A stretch of 64,000 nt of DNA from Methanobacteriota archaeon (GCA_018654845.1 JABIKU010000002.1:17602-81601), one strand, 5' to 3'. Shown: positions 50,690-60,985, counted from the first letter of the stretch. The notes: generated by a model not told the origin, from the letters alone. Made by a program: numbers and translations.

Positions 50690-51913
50690 ATGTTCCCCGA
50701 GTGCATCGACTGTAGAGGTATTCGAGGAGAGTGTGGCATCTCTCCATGCCCCTTGCTCGCTGAAGTGCGTTCTCAATTACCGAAGACACAAACCAGTTCC
50801 TTCGATGAAATGGTTGGACCAAGTCCGCCTTCACTTTTTGTTGGTAGGTATGGCTATCCAGATGTGCGAGCCGGGCCCAGTGCGGCCTGGCTGGCAGATG
50901 ATTCAAACTCACAATTAATTTCGAGTGGAGATCCTGCTGATTTATTCGGCGCACCGCTCGAAGAAGTTGCTGTCCGCCATGCAAATATCATCACTGGTGG
51001 ACAACGAATGAAAGTTCAGAGCGCAATTGCTCCGGAAAAAATTCTTGAGGCAACTCAAGAAATCGCTTTATCATCGAAATCGGTCGATATTGAATTGGAT
51101 TTCACAAGACCAATCATAGTTGGTTCAACCCCTACTTTTGATAGTATGAGCACCCCCCTAGGCCCGACTGGAGAAATATTACGAGTTGAGGTCATTGGCA
51201 ATGCAAGCATTCCAAGAAAAGTTGATTCCATCTCAGGTGAAACCGATTTGTTGGCTACTGATGCAATCGATGAATTACAACGCTCTTCAATTGGTGAATC
51301 ACACATTTCTCGACTTCTCTCGACAGGGATTCTAGGCAAGAAAGAAAATCGACGATTAGTACCTACGAGATGGAGCATTACCGCTACAGATGATTCGATG
51401 GGAAAGCATCTTTGGAAGAAGGTGCGTGATTATCGAACAATCGACAAAATTTTTGTCTATGAAGCAACTTATCTAGATAATAAATTTCACATCATCCTGA
51501 CCCCAGGCCTGTGGGCATTTCAGATGTTAGAAGCATGGATGAGGGGCTCGCTGTGGAGTGAAGGTGGCAAAGTTCTCGGAGATTGGGAGGAACTGAAACC
51601 GAGGACCAAATATGCCAGTCGAGTAACCGGGGCTTACTATGCTGCTCGTCTTGGAGTTCTAGAGCACCTTGAATCTATTCAGCGATCTGCTGCATGTTTA
51701 ATTTGGCGCGATATAGGCGCAGGATATTGGGCACCCGTAGGAGTCTGGTTGATTCGAGAAACCGTTCGTGAAGCGATGAAACAGACTCCGAAACAATTCG
51801 ACTCATTATCGCAAGCTATCAACTATGTTGGTCCTAGAATCTCTGTTCAAGAGGATTTGCGAAATTCTTGGTTCGTTAAACGTGAAGCACAGACTAGATT
51901 AGATTCATTTTGA
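50690..51913 (+). CDS. nreA: NreA-like DNA repair protein
   Basis: A 407-residue protein of the archaeal Nre family, linked in other archaea to repair of DNA damage together with PCNA. It opens with a Cys cluster (CIDCRGIRGECGISPCPL) that may bind zinc, then the family motif PSPPSLFVGRYGYPDVRAGPSAAW. LGPTGEILRVEVIGN, LVPTRWSITATDDSMGKHLW and YEATYLDNKFHIILTP are also family-typical. The very end reads AQTRLDSF, which fits a PCNA-interacting QxxLxxF box without the second aromatic residue. ATG at 50690. Overlaps the convergent HTH gene by 9 bases. Confidence 0.92.
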   Translation: MFPECIDCRGIRGECGISPCPLLAEVRSQLPKTQTSSFDEMVGPSPPSLFVGRYGYPDVRAGPSAAWLADDSNSQLISSGDPADLFGAPLEEVAVRHANIITGGQRMKVQSAIAPEKILEATQEIALSSKSVDIELDFTRPIIVGSTPTFDSMSTPLGPTGEILRVEVIGNASIPRKVDSISGETDLLATDAIDELQRSSIGESHISRLLSTGILGKKENRRLVPTRWSITATDDSMGKHLWKKVRDYRTIDKIFVYEATYLDNKFHIILTPGLWAFQMLEAWMRGSLWSEGGKVLGDWEELKPRTKYASRVTGAYYAARLGVLEHLESIQRSAACLIWRDIGAGYWAPVGVWLIRETVREAMKQTPKQFDSLSQAINYVGPRISVQEDLRNSWFVKREAQTRLDSF

Positions 51914-52549
51914 GCGTTTTAAGAAACCGCCAACAATCTCGCTTTCGGCTTTGACAAGTTGCTCAGCAACAGAGGATTTCGATAATCCCAACTTCGTTGC
52001 AAGGTCACGAATTGAGATCTTCTTCGGAACTTCATACCAACCACTATCATGAGCGACTTTGATGATGCGATGCTGCTGTAAAGTCGGGCCTCGAACAACC
52101 AAACCCTCCATACCTTTTGCCGCCGTCACACGCTCAACAGGCATTTCACCCCTTACTGAATTAAGGAATGAAATCATTGATGATTGACGGCCGGAAAGTT
52201 GTAAAATTAGTCCAGAAGAAGTAAGGTTTGTACCAGCTAGTAAACACAAATCGTTGCCGATAAAATGCTGACCAATTAATTCGGCTGCAAACTCTAATAC
52301 CATCAAATGATGAGTTAAATAATCAGAATTCCATTCTTCAAGAATTTCGATTACACGGACCCCTCCTATTTCGAATCCAGGAACAGGACATTTCGAATCA
52401 GTCGTTATGCATTCAACCATCATTCGTAAATTTCCGTCGAAAACACCAAGAATTCCACGAAAATCCCAACTGACCGATTCAAGAGCCTTTCGAATACGTA
52501 AATCATGCTCGATAGAGGGCAGGGCGCACTCAACTCGAACAGCTCTCAT
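51905..52549 (-). CDS. HTH-10 (bacterio-opsin activator-type) transcription regulator
   Basis: A 214-residue protein whose C-terminal 50 residues match the HTH-10 domain: LQQHRIIKVAHDSGWYEVPKKISIRDLATKLGLSKSSVAEQLVKAE. Here GWYEVPKK..I..LA..LGLSKSSV is the usual recognition unit of Bat-type archaeal regulators. The first 150 residues are a probable sensor domain of alpha/beta type with three Cys; no ligand can be named. It is separated by 109 bases from the stop of the giant surface protein gene upstream on the same strand, so a shared transcript is possible but not certain. Confidence 0.83.
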   Translation of the reverse strand: MRAVRVECALPSIEHDLRIRKALESVSWDFRGILGVFDGNLRMMVECITTDSKCPVPGFEIGGVRVIEILEEWNSDYLTHHLMVLEFAAELIGQHFIGNDLCLLAGTNLTSSGLILQLSGRQSSMISFLNSVRGEMPVERVTAAKGMEGLVVRGPTLQQHRIIKVAHDSGWYEVPKKISIRDLATKLGLSKSSVAEQLVKAESEIVGGFLKRSK

Positions 52550-52658
52550 CGCAGACTTCCTCGTCCCTGAGTTCCACCATCAGGTTATCAAAACAACTCT
52601 TTTTTGTTCAATTTTTCTTAGTTTCAACAATTATTGGAATTATTACTCCAAATTTAGT

Positions 52659-55600
52659 TCAAATTTCACCATCTCTAACAAGCTCTTCGTTTTCGAGAAT
52701 TGCCCGTGCAACTTCAGGAGAATAACCGATATCTGTCAGATCTTCGACCGTCTTTTCAACCGGTTGCCGCTCAATGTCCCAATCATCGTTCATAATCGAT
52801 TCGACCCTAGCAGTGTGGTCTTGGGCTCCACGAGCAACTGGTCGCTTCCTTTGGACCAAGACGAGTGCTGCAAGTAAGATTACAGTCATGGAAACAATTC
52901 CCGCGGTGATTACAGAGTTGGAGGTGAGCAATTGAATCATACTCATCTGAACATTCGTATCTTCGGTTGCATCCATACAACCATCTCGATCCATATCGTT
53001 CTTTTTATTTGAGTTCCAATTAGTTATTCCAGTCGGGCACTTATCTCTTGAATCAGGAATTCCATCCCCGTCATCGTCTAGATCTTGGGTTTCATCATCA
53101 CATCCATCTTGATCTAAATCGCTGAAAACATATTCGCCGCCAAGACAGTTATCATTGCCATCGAGGATACCGTCGCCATCATCATCTGCATCTTCGGTCA
53201 AATCATGGCAACCGTCGCGATCAGCATCATCTGTAATGGTTGAAATCCAACCAGAAGTTGGGTTTTGTTCACAATTATCAATCGAAGATTCAATCCCATC
53301 ATTGTCCAAATCTGTGTCTTCAATGAAATCATAACATCCATCATTATCCAAATCTGTGGTATCATCTGGATTCATCACACTGCGCTGGCATTGGTCCATA
53401 GAATCTGCAAATCCATCATTATCATCGTCAGAATCTTCGCTAGCATCATTGCATCCATCAACATCCCAATCATTGAGAGTTGTAGAGGTCCAATCCGACA
53501 TACCCATCGAACAATCATCATCAACATCTAGAATACCATCATTATCGCGGTCATCGTCTTCAACCGAGTCTAAACAACCATCTCCATCTTGGTCACTCGC
53601 TGCATCTGATAACCATAGGATAACTCCGTGCGGGCAACTATCATCTACATCTAGGACGCCGTCATTATCATCGTCCTCATCATCGAAAACATCGTGGCAA
53701 CCATCGCCATCATGATCGAAGAAGAGATCTGTCCACCAAGTTGCACCATCTGAACAATCATCATCCAAATCAAGATATGGATCGTTGTCATCATTATCAT
53801 CTTCGTCACCATCTCGGCAACCATCACCATCATGGTCAACAGAAAATTCGCCCCAATATTGAGCGCCGTTCGGGCAAAGATCAAACTCGTTCAGAACGCC
53901 ATCGCCATCTGTGTCATAATCTTCCAGAATATCATCGCAACCGTCGTAATCTGCATCGATAATTTCGCCGATTACACCGATTGGACAACCATCTTCTTCA
54001 TCGTAAATGCCATCATTATCATCATCATCATCTTCACTTGAATCGCGGCATCCATCACCATCATGATCTGTGAGTTCTGCTGAAGTCCAACCCGAATCGC
54101 CGAATTGGCAATCATCTTCTGCGTCAGGAATACCGTCATTATCGTCATCATTCCAGTCACCTTCATTGACCAAATCAATTCTAATCAATTTCGAAATAGT
54201 CCCTTCTTCCTTCGTTGAAGAAGTTAAGGTAAGCGTCAACCAGATGATTTGGTCATCATTGACCTGTGCAAGCGTAGGTGCGCGTAGGAATAAATCGAGT
54301 TCTGATGTCTGACCCTCGACGAGAGTCGTCGTGTGTTGGTAAGTTCCAGCGAAACCGGCGTCGACGAACCAGTAATCAGGAACGCCACTAACAGTTATCG
54401 AAGCAATATCGGAAGTTCCTGAAATTTTGATCGCTTCAACCAATAAATCGATATTAATAGACTGAGATGGCTGCAATTCAACGACCTCATCCATTCCTGA
54501 AGCGAAGTTGATTCCTACATTCCAGACATTTTCAGACCACATACAAACTTCCCACTGATCCTCTGTAACCGTTTCCGTATCACTACATTCATCGGTCGTC
54601 CAAACAATATCCCGGTTCGGCCAATCAAAGTTAACAATCGGTTGTGAACTGGATTCTAAACTCGAACCAAATATTCCCATTAGATTATTCGCACTTGATG
54701 CGATTATTCTCGTGTTGATTACCGCATAAGATTCGATTAAACTCTTACCAATTCGAAGAATTCCTTGATCATTAAATTGTGGAACATTAATTCGTGTCCA
54801 ACGCAATTCGACTCGACTATCTTCATCTGATTCTCCTTGCATCGATTCAAACCAGGTGATGTGAACCGAACCGTCATTATCGAAATCAACTCGAGGATTG
54901 GCTCCAAAGGTCATGTCTGATCCTTGAACTGCTGAATCGACGACTACTGCAACCTCTGCGAGATTCAAGCCATTCGCCTCTCCATCCAAAGCTCCTGCAC
55001 GATCCAAATCTAACTGCATGTAGTGCAGTTGAGAAGGTGCGCCACGGCTCGGCATCGAATCACGTCCATCAACCCATACAACGTGTACATTTCCATCATC
55101 ATCTACGTTGACATCAGGGTTGACCGACCATCCATGGCCACTCGTTAAACGAGTATCATTGACCAAAACGAAGTGGCCAATCGTGCCCCAGCCGGTGCCA
55201 TCTTGCCAAACATAATCCACTGCTGGCCCAATGTCCTCGACATATTGTCCAGAATCATCAATGGTGTGAGCAGACATTCCACTCGTCCAAGTGAAGCGTG
55301 GGTTGTTGAGTATAGAATATGGATTCAAAACAGTTAGGAATGTTTCAGTTGAACCGCTTCCAGAGGTTAGACCGATGATTTCATTGACTAAGGCATTAAG
55401 CTCTTGAGTATAATTTGCAATAGGAACTACAACATCATCAATCCATGCTGCATCGCTACCAGAACTTAAACTTCCATCCTTAACATAAACCCATTTCAGA
55501 GTGTGTTGACCCAAAGAGACTGGAGTAGAGAAATTGCCGTCTTGTACGCCCGACCATTGTGCGAGTTGTACGCCATCAATGAAGAAGCGAAGGAAATCAT

Positions 55601-57836
55601 AATTTGCTTCAGAAGAAACATTGTAAGAAAATGAAACCGTTCCAGCAGCCAACATTCCTGTAAATTCTAAATTGGCATTATCGCCGTCAGAAATGTTTCC
55701 AGATTGAGCAGAATAAATGCCTGAAATTGGAGTAGATGGTGGATTTGTTGCTGATACATATGAGCAACAATCAGCAGATGCAGATGTTCCCCCATCGCCA
55801 TAACTATCATTGAGGTATATCGTGTAATTTCCTGCAACCGTATAAGTTGCTAATACACCCGAAAAACCACTATATACATCACTCGAATTAAATGCATCAA
55901 CTGTTCCATTCGGCAAAATAATATCCATACTAAATTCATTAGGCCAAATGTCGACTGTAACAAAAATTTCCACTGTTTCGTTAGCTGGATGAGCGTAATT
56001 GCACGTCACTGCTGAGAAAGCGGGGGAGTTAGTGCTGCCACCGATTCCGCAGAGATTAGTTGAAGAATAGACGATTCCATTATTGGCATCTTCGACCGAC
56101 CAAGTATTCGAAGAAGAACCCGAAACTCCCCAGCCATTCGTTAAATGACCTGATTCAAAGTCACCCTCAAAATTTGCCATATTATTCGACGGGTAGAGGT
56201 ACATCTCTCCACCCGCATCTTTGGTTGCCCAAGTAGTATCATCACAAGTTCGTTGATGTGTTCCTGTAACAGAGTCAGGGCATTGTGCTAGATCCATCAT
56301 ATGAGAGCGCACATGAGTATCATTAGCCCAAATTGTTGAAGCGCCATAAGATGTTGTTCCGGCGATTGGGACTGGAATGATTCCTGCCTTTGCACAAGCA
56401 TCGTGAGCTTCAGAAATACTTTGGTAGTCATCTGCATTTTGTGCTTGCTGACCATTTCCTGAGCCGCCATAAGGCCCTTCATCAGAAACGGGAATAATCA
56501 GACGGGTTGCATTTGGATTCCATTGATGATCGTATGTAGTCGCTGGATTGCCTGGGACGTTTCCTGCATTATCTCTCCAAGAAAGACACGCCCACGTCGA
56601 GCCGGGGCCCCACATCTCTGAGTAATGACCCCAATCGGTTGGGATGTTCAGGCTCGAGCCGTTATACATTACATCGGAAAGTGCTCTAATTCCACCCGAT
56701 GTGTCAGTTGAATTTTGGCCGAGATGGTTTGATCGGGGTCCATCGCCAAAACCGCCGACTTCGTAAGCATCCTCACAATTCTTTTGGTTATTCGCAAAAG
56801 ACATCTGTCCACTCAATGCATACAAAGTTTCGAGAACAGTGATACTCGCTGCTTCAAGTAATGGTTTCACACCTTGGAAGAATTCTCCGCTGCTAAGGTT
56901 TCCACCATAAAATACCGCACACATATCGATCCATTCGGTCGTCATCGAACCAGAGGAGTCAATTAATCCGACATATTCAATCAATGAACCGCGAGTATCT
57001 TCCCACACGATTACAACCGTATTATTCGTCCCCATCGAAACCGCAGGATTGCCTTTGTAGCCAATTGCAGGGGTGACGATGGTGTTATTGATTTGAGTCG
57101 AGAGAGCATTGCTACCGGAAGCATTCCATGCAAGCATAGCATAGTAAATCAGAGGTGCGCCGAAAAACGTCCCCTGAGCATCATAAGTATCAACCCAGAC
57201 AACGTGTGCTGCATCGAAAGAATCGATTGCAATATCTGGATCGTTGCGCACACCCGATCCATCAGCGATAATATGAGTTGAAACGAGAGACATATTGGCA
57301 ATATCGCCAGGACTTCCATCTTGATTGTCGAGTGCAGGATTCAGTAAAGCATAGAGAATATGAGTGTCAGTAATCGCCCAAACAATGTGGGCTTTGTATT
57401 CTGAATCGATAACCAGAGAGGGGCTTGAGAGCGCATATGTGCTATTTTGACCAACAGGTGTGCTAGCAATTAGAACAGTATCGACACCTGATGTCGCAAT
57501 CAAAGCATAGTGAACTTGAGGCATTGTGCCATTCTCTATCCAAACTAGATGAACTCGTTGCAAATCATCCATTACACCTGTTACTTCTATTGGATTAGAA
57601 GTATTGAGGTTTGAGAGAAGAGTTGTAGTGGATGTGTCATCAAGTGTTCCATTTGCTGTAAAATATCTCTCCGATGTAGGTTCGAGAGTCGACGAGACGG
57701 ATGACAGGGAAGGAGCTGCAATTGATGTTATCATTAGGAAAACTAGTGTTAATGAAAGGCGGAAATTACGACGATTGCCATTTGTTAATTTCCATGTTTG
57801 TTTGTCATTTCTTTGTTCGTCGGCCTCTCTAACCAT
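52659..57836 (-). CDS. Giant surface protein: vWA domain, ten thrombospondin type 3 repeats, membrane anchor
   Basis: A 1725-residue exported protein. A signal segment lies at about 27-46. Residues 60-285 hold repeated propeller-like strands (HIVWAITD, HVVWVDTYD, VVIVWED). DSSGS at 293-297 is a MIDAS motif opening a von Willebrand A domain to about 550 (LIIPVSDEGPYGG and KAGIIPVPIAG). A jelly-roll-like part (NFEGDFESGHLTNGWG) and more propeller strands (HVVWVDGRDSMPS) follow. The final third has ten repeats of about 42 residues, each with DxDxDGxxDxxDxC and DGCxDxxED, typical calcium-binding thrombospondin type 3 units. A membrane helix near 1640-1660 precedes a 60-residue cytoplasmic tail ending VEDLTDIGYSPEVARAIL, which resembles a UBA helix pair. 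Likely adhesion or cell-surface scaffold. Confidence 0.85.
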   Translation of the reverse strand: MVREADEQRNDKQTWKLTNGNRRNFRLSLTLVFLMITSIAAPSLSSVSSTLEPTSERYFTANGTLDDTSTTTLLSNLNTSNPIEVTGVMDDLQRVHLVWIENGTMPQVHYALIATSGVDTVLIASTPVGQNSTYALSSPSLVIDSEYKAHIVWAITDTHILYALLNPALDNQDGSPGDIANMSLVSTHIIADGSGVRNDPDIAIDSFDAAHVVWVDTYDAQGTFFGAPLIYYAMLAWNASGSNALSTQINNTIVTPAIGYKGNPAVSMGTNNTVVIVWEDTRGSLIEYVGLIDSSGSMTTEWIDMCAVFYGGNLSSGEFFQGVKPLLEAASITVLETLYALSGQMSFANNQKNCEDAYEVGGFGDGPRSNHLGQNSTDTSGGIRALSDVMYNGSSLNIPTDWGHYSEMWGPGSTWACLSWRDNAGNVPGNPATTYDHQWNPNATRLIIPVSDEGPYGGSGNGQQAQNADDYQSISEAHDACAKAGIIPVPIAGTTSYGASTIWANDTHVRSHMMDLAQCPDSVTGTHQRTCDDTTWATKDAGGEMYLYPSNNMANFEGDFESGHLTNGWGVSGSSSNTWSVEDANNGIVYSSTNLCGIGGSTNSPAFSAVTCNYAHPANETVEIFVTVDIWPNEFSMDIILPNGTVDAFNSSDVYSGFSGVLATYTVAGNYTIYLNDSYGDGGTSASADCCSYVSATNPPSTPISGIYSAQSGNISDGDNANLEFTGMLAAGTVSFSYNVSSEANYDFLRFFIDGVQLAQWSGVQDGNFSTPVSLGQHTLKWVYVKDGSLSSGSDAAWIDDVVVPIANYTQELNALVNEIIGLTSGSGSTETFLTVLNPYSILNNPRFTWTSGMSAHTIDDSGQYVEDIGPAVDYVWQDGTGWGTIGHFVLVNDTRLTSGHGWSVNPDVNVDDDGNVHVVWVDGRDSMPSRGAPSQLHYMQLDLDRAGALDGEANGLNLAEVAVVVDSAVQGSDMTFGANPRVDFDNDGSVHITWFESMQGESDEDSRVELRWTRINVPQFNDQGILRIGKSLIESYAVINTRIIASSANNLMGIFGSSLESSSQPIVNFDWPNRDIVWTTDECSDTETVTEDQWEVCMWSENVWNVGINFASGMDEVVELQPSQSINIDLLVEAIKISGTSDIASITVSGVPDYWFVDAGFAGTYQHTTTLVEGQTSELDLFLRAPTLAQVNDDQIIWLTLTLTSSTKEEGTISKLIRIDLVNEGDWNDDDNDGIPDAEDDCQFGDSGWTSAELTDHDGDGCRDSSEDDDDDNDGIYDEEDGCPIGVIGEIIDADYDGCDDILEDYDTDGDGVLNEFDLCPNGAQYWGEFSVDHDGDGCRDGDEDDNDDNDPYLDLDDDCSDGATWWTDLFFDHDGDGCHDVFDDEDDDNDGVLDVDDSCPHGVILWLSDAASDQDGDGCLDSVEDDDRDNDGILDVDDDCSMGMSDWTSTTLNDWDVDGCNDASEDSDDDNDGFADSMDQCQRSVMNPDDTTDLDNDGCYDFIEDTDLDNDGIESSIDNCEQNPTSGWISTITDDADRDGCHDLTEDADDDGDGILDGNDNCLGGEYVFSDLDQDGCDDETQDLDDDGDGIPDSRDKCPTGITNWNSNKKNDMDRDGCMDATEDTNVQMSMIQLLTSNSVITAGIVSMTVILLAALVLVQRKRPVARGAQDHTARVESIMNDDWDIERQPVEKTVEDLTDIGYSPEVARAILENEELVRDGEI

Positions 57837-57897
57837 GCTGGTGCTTAACCTCTATTACCCATAGAAGGCAAGCCGGACATGTCCGAAATAGACAAAT

Positions 57898-59562
57898 TTA
57901 CGACTGTTTTTCTGCGAGGTGAGAAGCTTTCCTAGTGATATAATCAGTATAGTTCCCAGGCCAAACCCAGAGACTTCCATCACCAGGTAATTCCCAAATT
58001 GTATCACAAATTTTGTCAAGGAACCACCGATCGTGACTGACGGTGATTATTCCGCCATCATATTCCATCAACGCCTCTTCAAGAGCCTCTTTTGCATCGG
58101 TATCAAGATGATTCGTGGGTTCGTCCAATAGTAACATGTTATTATCTTCAAGAAGTAATTTCAACAAAGCGATTCGTGCCCTCTCTCCACCACTTAATTT
58201 CTCAAGTTTAGTAGAAACCATATCTGAGGTAAATTGGAATTGCCCGAGCATTGCCCTGATGTCTCCATAATCCATCCGCGGTTTAAGATGCTGAATCTGC
58301 TCGATGGGTGTTAAATTAAAATTCAAAGATCGATGGTCTTGATGGAAGTATCCTGCCTCAACCCCTGGGCGGATATCGAGTTTTCCTGAGTCGAGTTTTA
58401 ATTCACCAATAATTAAGCGCAATATACTGGTTTTTCCCGCACCGTTTGGGCCGACGATACCAATTTTTTGGCCTCGGCGAACACCTACTTCAAGCCCGTG
58501 TAAAATTGGCCTTTTCATCCCTTCAAATTGTAGGTGAGCCTTGTGAAAATCAAGAACTTCAAGGCTACTTTTTTCTGTTGCCTGCAAAGAGAAGTTCAAG
58601 TTTCTGCGTTGTTTTGGTTTAATCGATTTAAGCCATTTCAATTCGCGTTGAGCACGCATAATCATGAAGTGCTTTTGAGATATCGATTTGTCGAATTTAT
58701 TATTTCTTTTCATCGACATCATGGCGCCTTTCAATCGCTTCAATTCCTTTGACGTTTTCTTAATTCGCTCATCCAAAGTTTGTAAGAATAATTCCTTTTG
58801 CTTTAGGAATGAAGAATAATTGCCAGGATATCCTTTGAGATGTGCATCTTGAATCTCTGCAACATTATTACAAACGCGGTCAAGGAAATACCTGTCGTGG
58901 CTAACTATAAGGAGAGCTCCTTGGTACCTTAAAAGGAATTTTTCTAACCAATCTAGAGTTTGAAAATCCAAGTGGTTAGTTGGCTCGTCAAGGAAAAGTA
59001 GGTCTATCTCGTTCAATCCTACCAATTGCCGAGCCAATGCTACCTTTGCTCGCTCCCCCCCTGACAAAGAGGTTAGTTGAACATCCATTTGGTGATGAGC
59101 AAGGTCGAGAGCCTTGAGAATTTCAGAAGCATGTCCTGCGACATCACCGCCGCCGGAACGTGCCATCAGGGCCTGTAATTCTTGGTAACGATCCATTGTC
59201 GGTTGCCAATTGCCATCATAAAATGAAGGATTGGCCATCTGTAATTCGATGCCTGCTATTTCATCTTCCAATTCTTTGAACTGGCGACCGCGTCGATTGA
59301 GCTCTTCACCTAGGGTTGCACTCTCATCAATATCTCTAATTTGTGTCAGATATGCAAGGCGTAATCCTGGAGCAAAATGAAGGTCTCCGAGGTCTTGATC
59401 TTGGTTTGAAATTGTACGCAGTAGTGTGGTTTTTCCTGCCCCATTATGGCCTACTACACCTATTCTATCGCCCTCATCAATTCGAAGGTTAACACCCTCA
59501 AGAATTGTCAAAGGGCCGAAGGTTCGGTGGATCTCCTCCAGCCGAACCAACTCTCGTACCAT
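57898..59562 (-). CDS. ABC-F family ATPase
   Basis: A 554-residue soluble protein with two ABC domains and no membrane segments. First domain: Walker A GHNGAGKTT, signature LTSLSGGERAKVAL, Walker B LLFLDEPTNHLD. Second: Walker A GPNGAGKTS, signature KLSGGERARIAL, Walker B MLLLDEPTNHLD. Between them lies the charged linker (KELKRLKGAMMSMKRNNK) that reaches the ribosomal E/P site in ABC-F factors. These proteins act on stalled ribosomes or translation elongation. ATG at 59562 gives a normal start (MVRELVRLEEIHRTFGPLTIL); the longer frame to 59649 would overlap the metK end. Confidence 0.93.
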   Translation of the reverse strand: MVRELVRLEEIHRTFGPLTILEGVNLRIDEGDRIGVVGHNGAGKTTLLRTISNQDQDLGDLHFAPGLRLAYLTQIRDIDESATLGEELNRRGRQFKELEDEIAGIELQMANPSFYDGNWQPTMDRYQELQALMARSGGGDVAGHASEILKALDLAHHQMDVQLTSLSGGERAKVALARQLVGLNEIDLLFLDEPTNHLDFQTLDWLEKFLLRYQGALLIVSHDRYFLDRVCNNVAEIQDAHLKGYPGNYSSFLKQKELFLQTLDERIKKTSKELKRLKGAMMSMKRNNKFDKSISQKHFMIMRAQRELKWLKSIKPKQRRNLNFSLQATEKSSLEVLDFHKAHLQFEGMKRPILHGLEVGVRRGQKIGIVGPNGAGKTSILRLIIGELKLDSGKLDIRPGVEAGYFHQDHRSLNFNLTPIEQIQHLKPRMDYGDIRAMLGQFQFTSDMVSTKLEKLSGGERARIALLKLLLEDNNMLLLDEPTNHLDTDAKEALEEALMEYDGGIITVSHDRWFLDKICDTIWELPGDGSLWVWPGNYTDYITRKASHLAEKQS

Positions 59563-59599
59563 GGCTGGGCGGCCGACCACCTGTTCAAGTGTGATTCGG

Positions 59600-60838
59600 T
59601 CAAGATTGAAGTTGTTCAATTCGAGTTTGGTCAATTTTTTCCCATGCAAACTCGCCTTTCTCTGTAGTTGGTCGGCCGAAATGTCCGCCCGCTGCAGTAA
59701 TCAGATATTGTGGGCGGCGCAAATCTAAGGCTCGAATAATTGCTGCTGGCTTAAAATCAAAAACTCGGCGGACTCGCTTGGCTAATTCTGAATTAGAAAA
59801 TTTTCCTGTACCAAAAGCATCGACGAGCAAACTAACCGGTTCTGCGACTCCAATGACATAAGCGACTTGAATCTCAACACGGTCGGCAAGGTCAGCTGCA
59901 ACTAGGTGTTTAGCTGCCCAACGAGCAAAATATGCTGCGGAACGATCAACTTTTGTTGGATCTTTGCCACTGAAAGCCCCGCCACCATGGCGGCCCATTC
60001 CCCCATATGTATCGACAACGATTTTGCGGCCGGTGATTCCTGCGTCCGAATAGGGCCCACCAGGGTCTGCAAACCTTCCAGTCCCATTTACGATTAGTCG
60101 ATAATCATCAGGCAACCAATGGGATGGAATTGCATGCTCGACAACATGCTTGCGAATCTGTTCTGTAACGAATGCGTGCTCTGCTTCTTCATTACCACCA
60201 AATTTATCCTTTAACGCAGAATCATGTTGAACTGCAACAACAACTGTGTGAACTTTGTTAGGCTTACCAGATTCATCGTACTGAACGGTAACTTGGCTCT
60301 TCGCATCTGGGCGAATCCATTCAATCTCACCGTTGGCGACAATCATATCAATACGCCGACAAATTCGTTGGGCTAGTGCGGCGGGTAGAGGGAAATATCG
60401 GCCGCTCAACTCACCTCCAACCTCTGTTTCAGTACAGGCATAACCGAACATCATTCCTTGGTCGCCAGCACCTACAACATCATCGGATTGTCCATCAACG
60501 CCTTGTGCGATATTTGCAGATTGGGTTGTAATGTGAATTTGCACTTCACATAGTTCAGCAGAGGTTGCATCCATCCCTATTGCGTGAGAGGTGTAGCCAA
60601 TTCGGGCAGCAGTATTACGAGCAATTGCTTCATAATCTGGCACTTTTCCTTCAAGACTAACCTCCCCTGCAAGAATGATTACTGCCTTCTCAGATTTGCC
60701 TTTGACAAGAGTTTCGACCGCTATCCGTGCTTGTGAATCGATAGTTAAGCAAGCGTCGACAATTGCATCAGAAATTGCATCACAGACTTTGTCAGGGTGC
60801 CCTGCGGCGACCGACTCGGATGTGAAAAGCGCTGCCAT
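59600..60838 (-). CDS. metK: S-adenosylmethionine synthetase, bacterial type
   Basis: A 412-residue enzyme making S-adenosylmethionine from ATP and methionine. It has the bacterial/eukaryotic MetK pattern: FTSESVAAGHPDKVCDAISDAIVDA at the start, GAGDQGMMFGYACTET, the P-loop-like GGMGRHGGGAFSGKDPTKVDRSAAY and ISRA-type C-terminal strands. Most archaea use a different, very divergent MAT enzyme, so this gene points to bacterial acquisition by the lineage. GGAGAG before the ATG acts as ribosome-binding site. ABC-F follows 37 bases downstream. It is divergent from the thioredoxin/GST-like gene, with an AT-rich 147-base spacer. Confidence 0.96.
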   Translation of the reverse strand: MAALFTSESVAAGHPDKVCDAISDAIVDACLTIDSQARIAVETLVKGKSEKAVIILAGEVSLEGKVPDYEAIARNTAARIGYTSHAIGMDATSAELCEVQIHITTQSANIAQGVDGQSDDVVGAGDQGMMFGYACTETEVGGELSGRYFPLPAALAQRICRRIDMIVANGEIEWIRPDAKSQVTVQYDESGKPNKVHTVVVAVQHDSALKDKFGGNEEAEHAFVTEQIRKHVVEHAIPSHWLPDDYRLIVNGTGRFADPGGPYSDAGITGRKIVVDTYGGMGRHGGGAFSGKDPTKVDRSAAYFARWAAKHLVAADLADRVEIQVAYVIGVAEPVSLLVDAFGTGKFSNSELAKRVRRVFDFKPAAIIRALDLRRPQYLITAAGGHFGRPTTEKGEFAWEKIDQTRIEQLQS

Positions 60839-60985
60839 CGGACACTCGCGGCAGACTCTCCTTCAAAGGGTTTCATAGATAAAAACTAGAATTAATGCAA
60901 CGATTCGTCAGATAATCGCAATATTCTTTCAAAAATAAAATCAAAACATTACGCACGGAACATTGAGAAACAAATCGTTTTCGCG

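Noticed and set aside
53265..54312. Plus-strand open frames opposite the thrombospondin type 3 repeats
   Set aside because: Ser/His/Ile-rich shadows of the Asp-codon repeats on the other strand.
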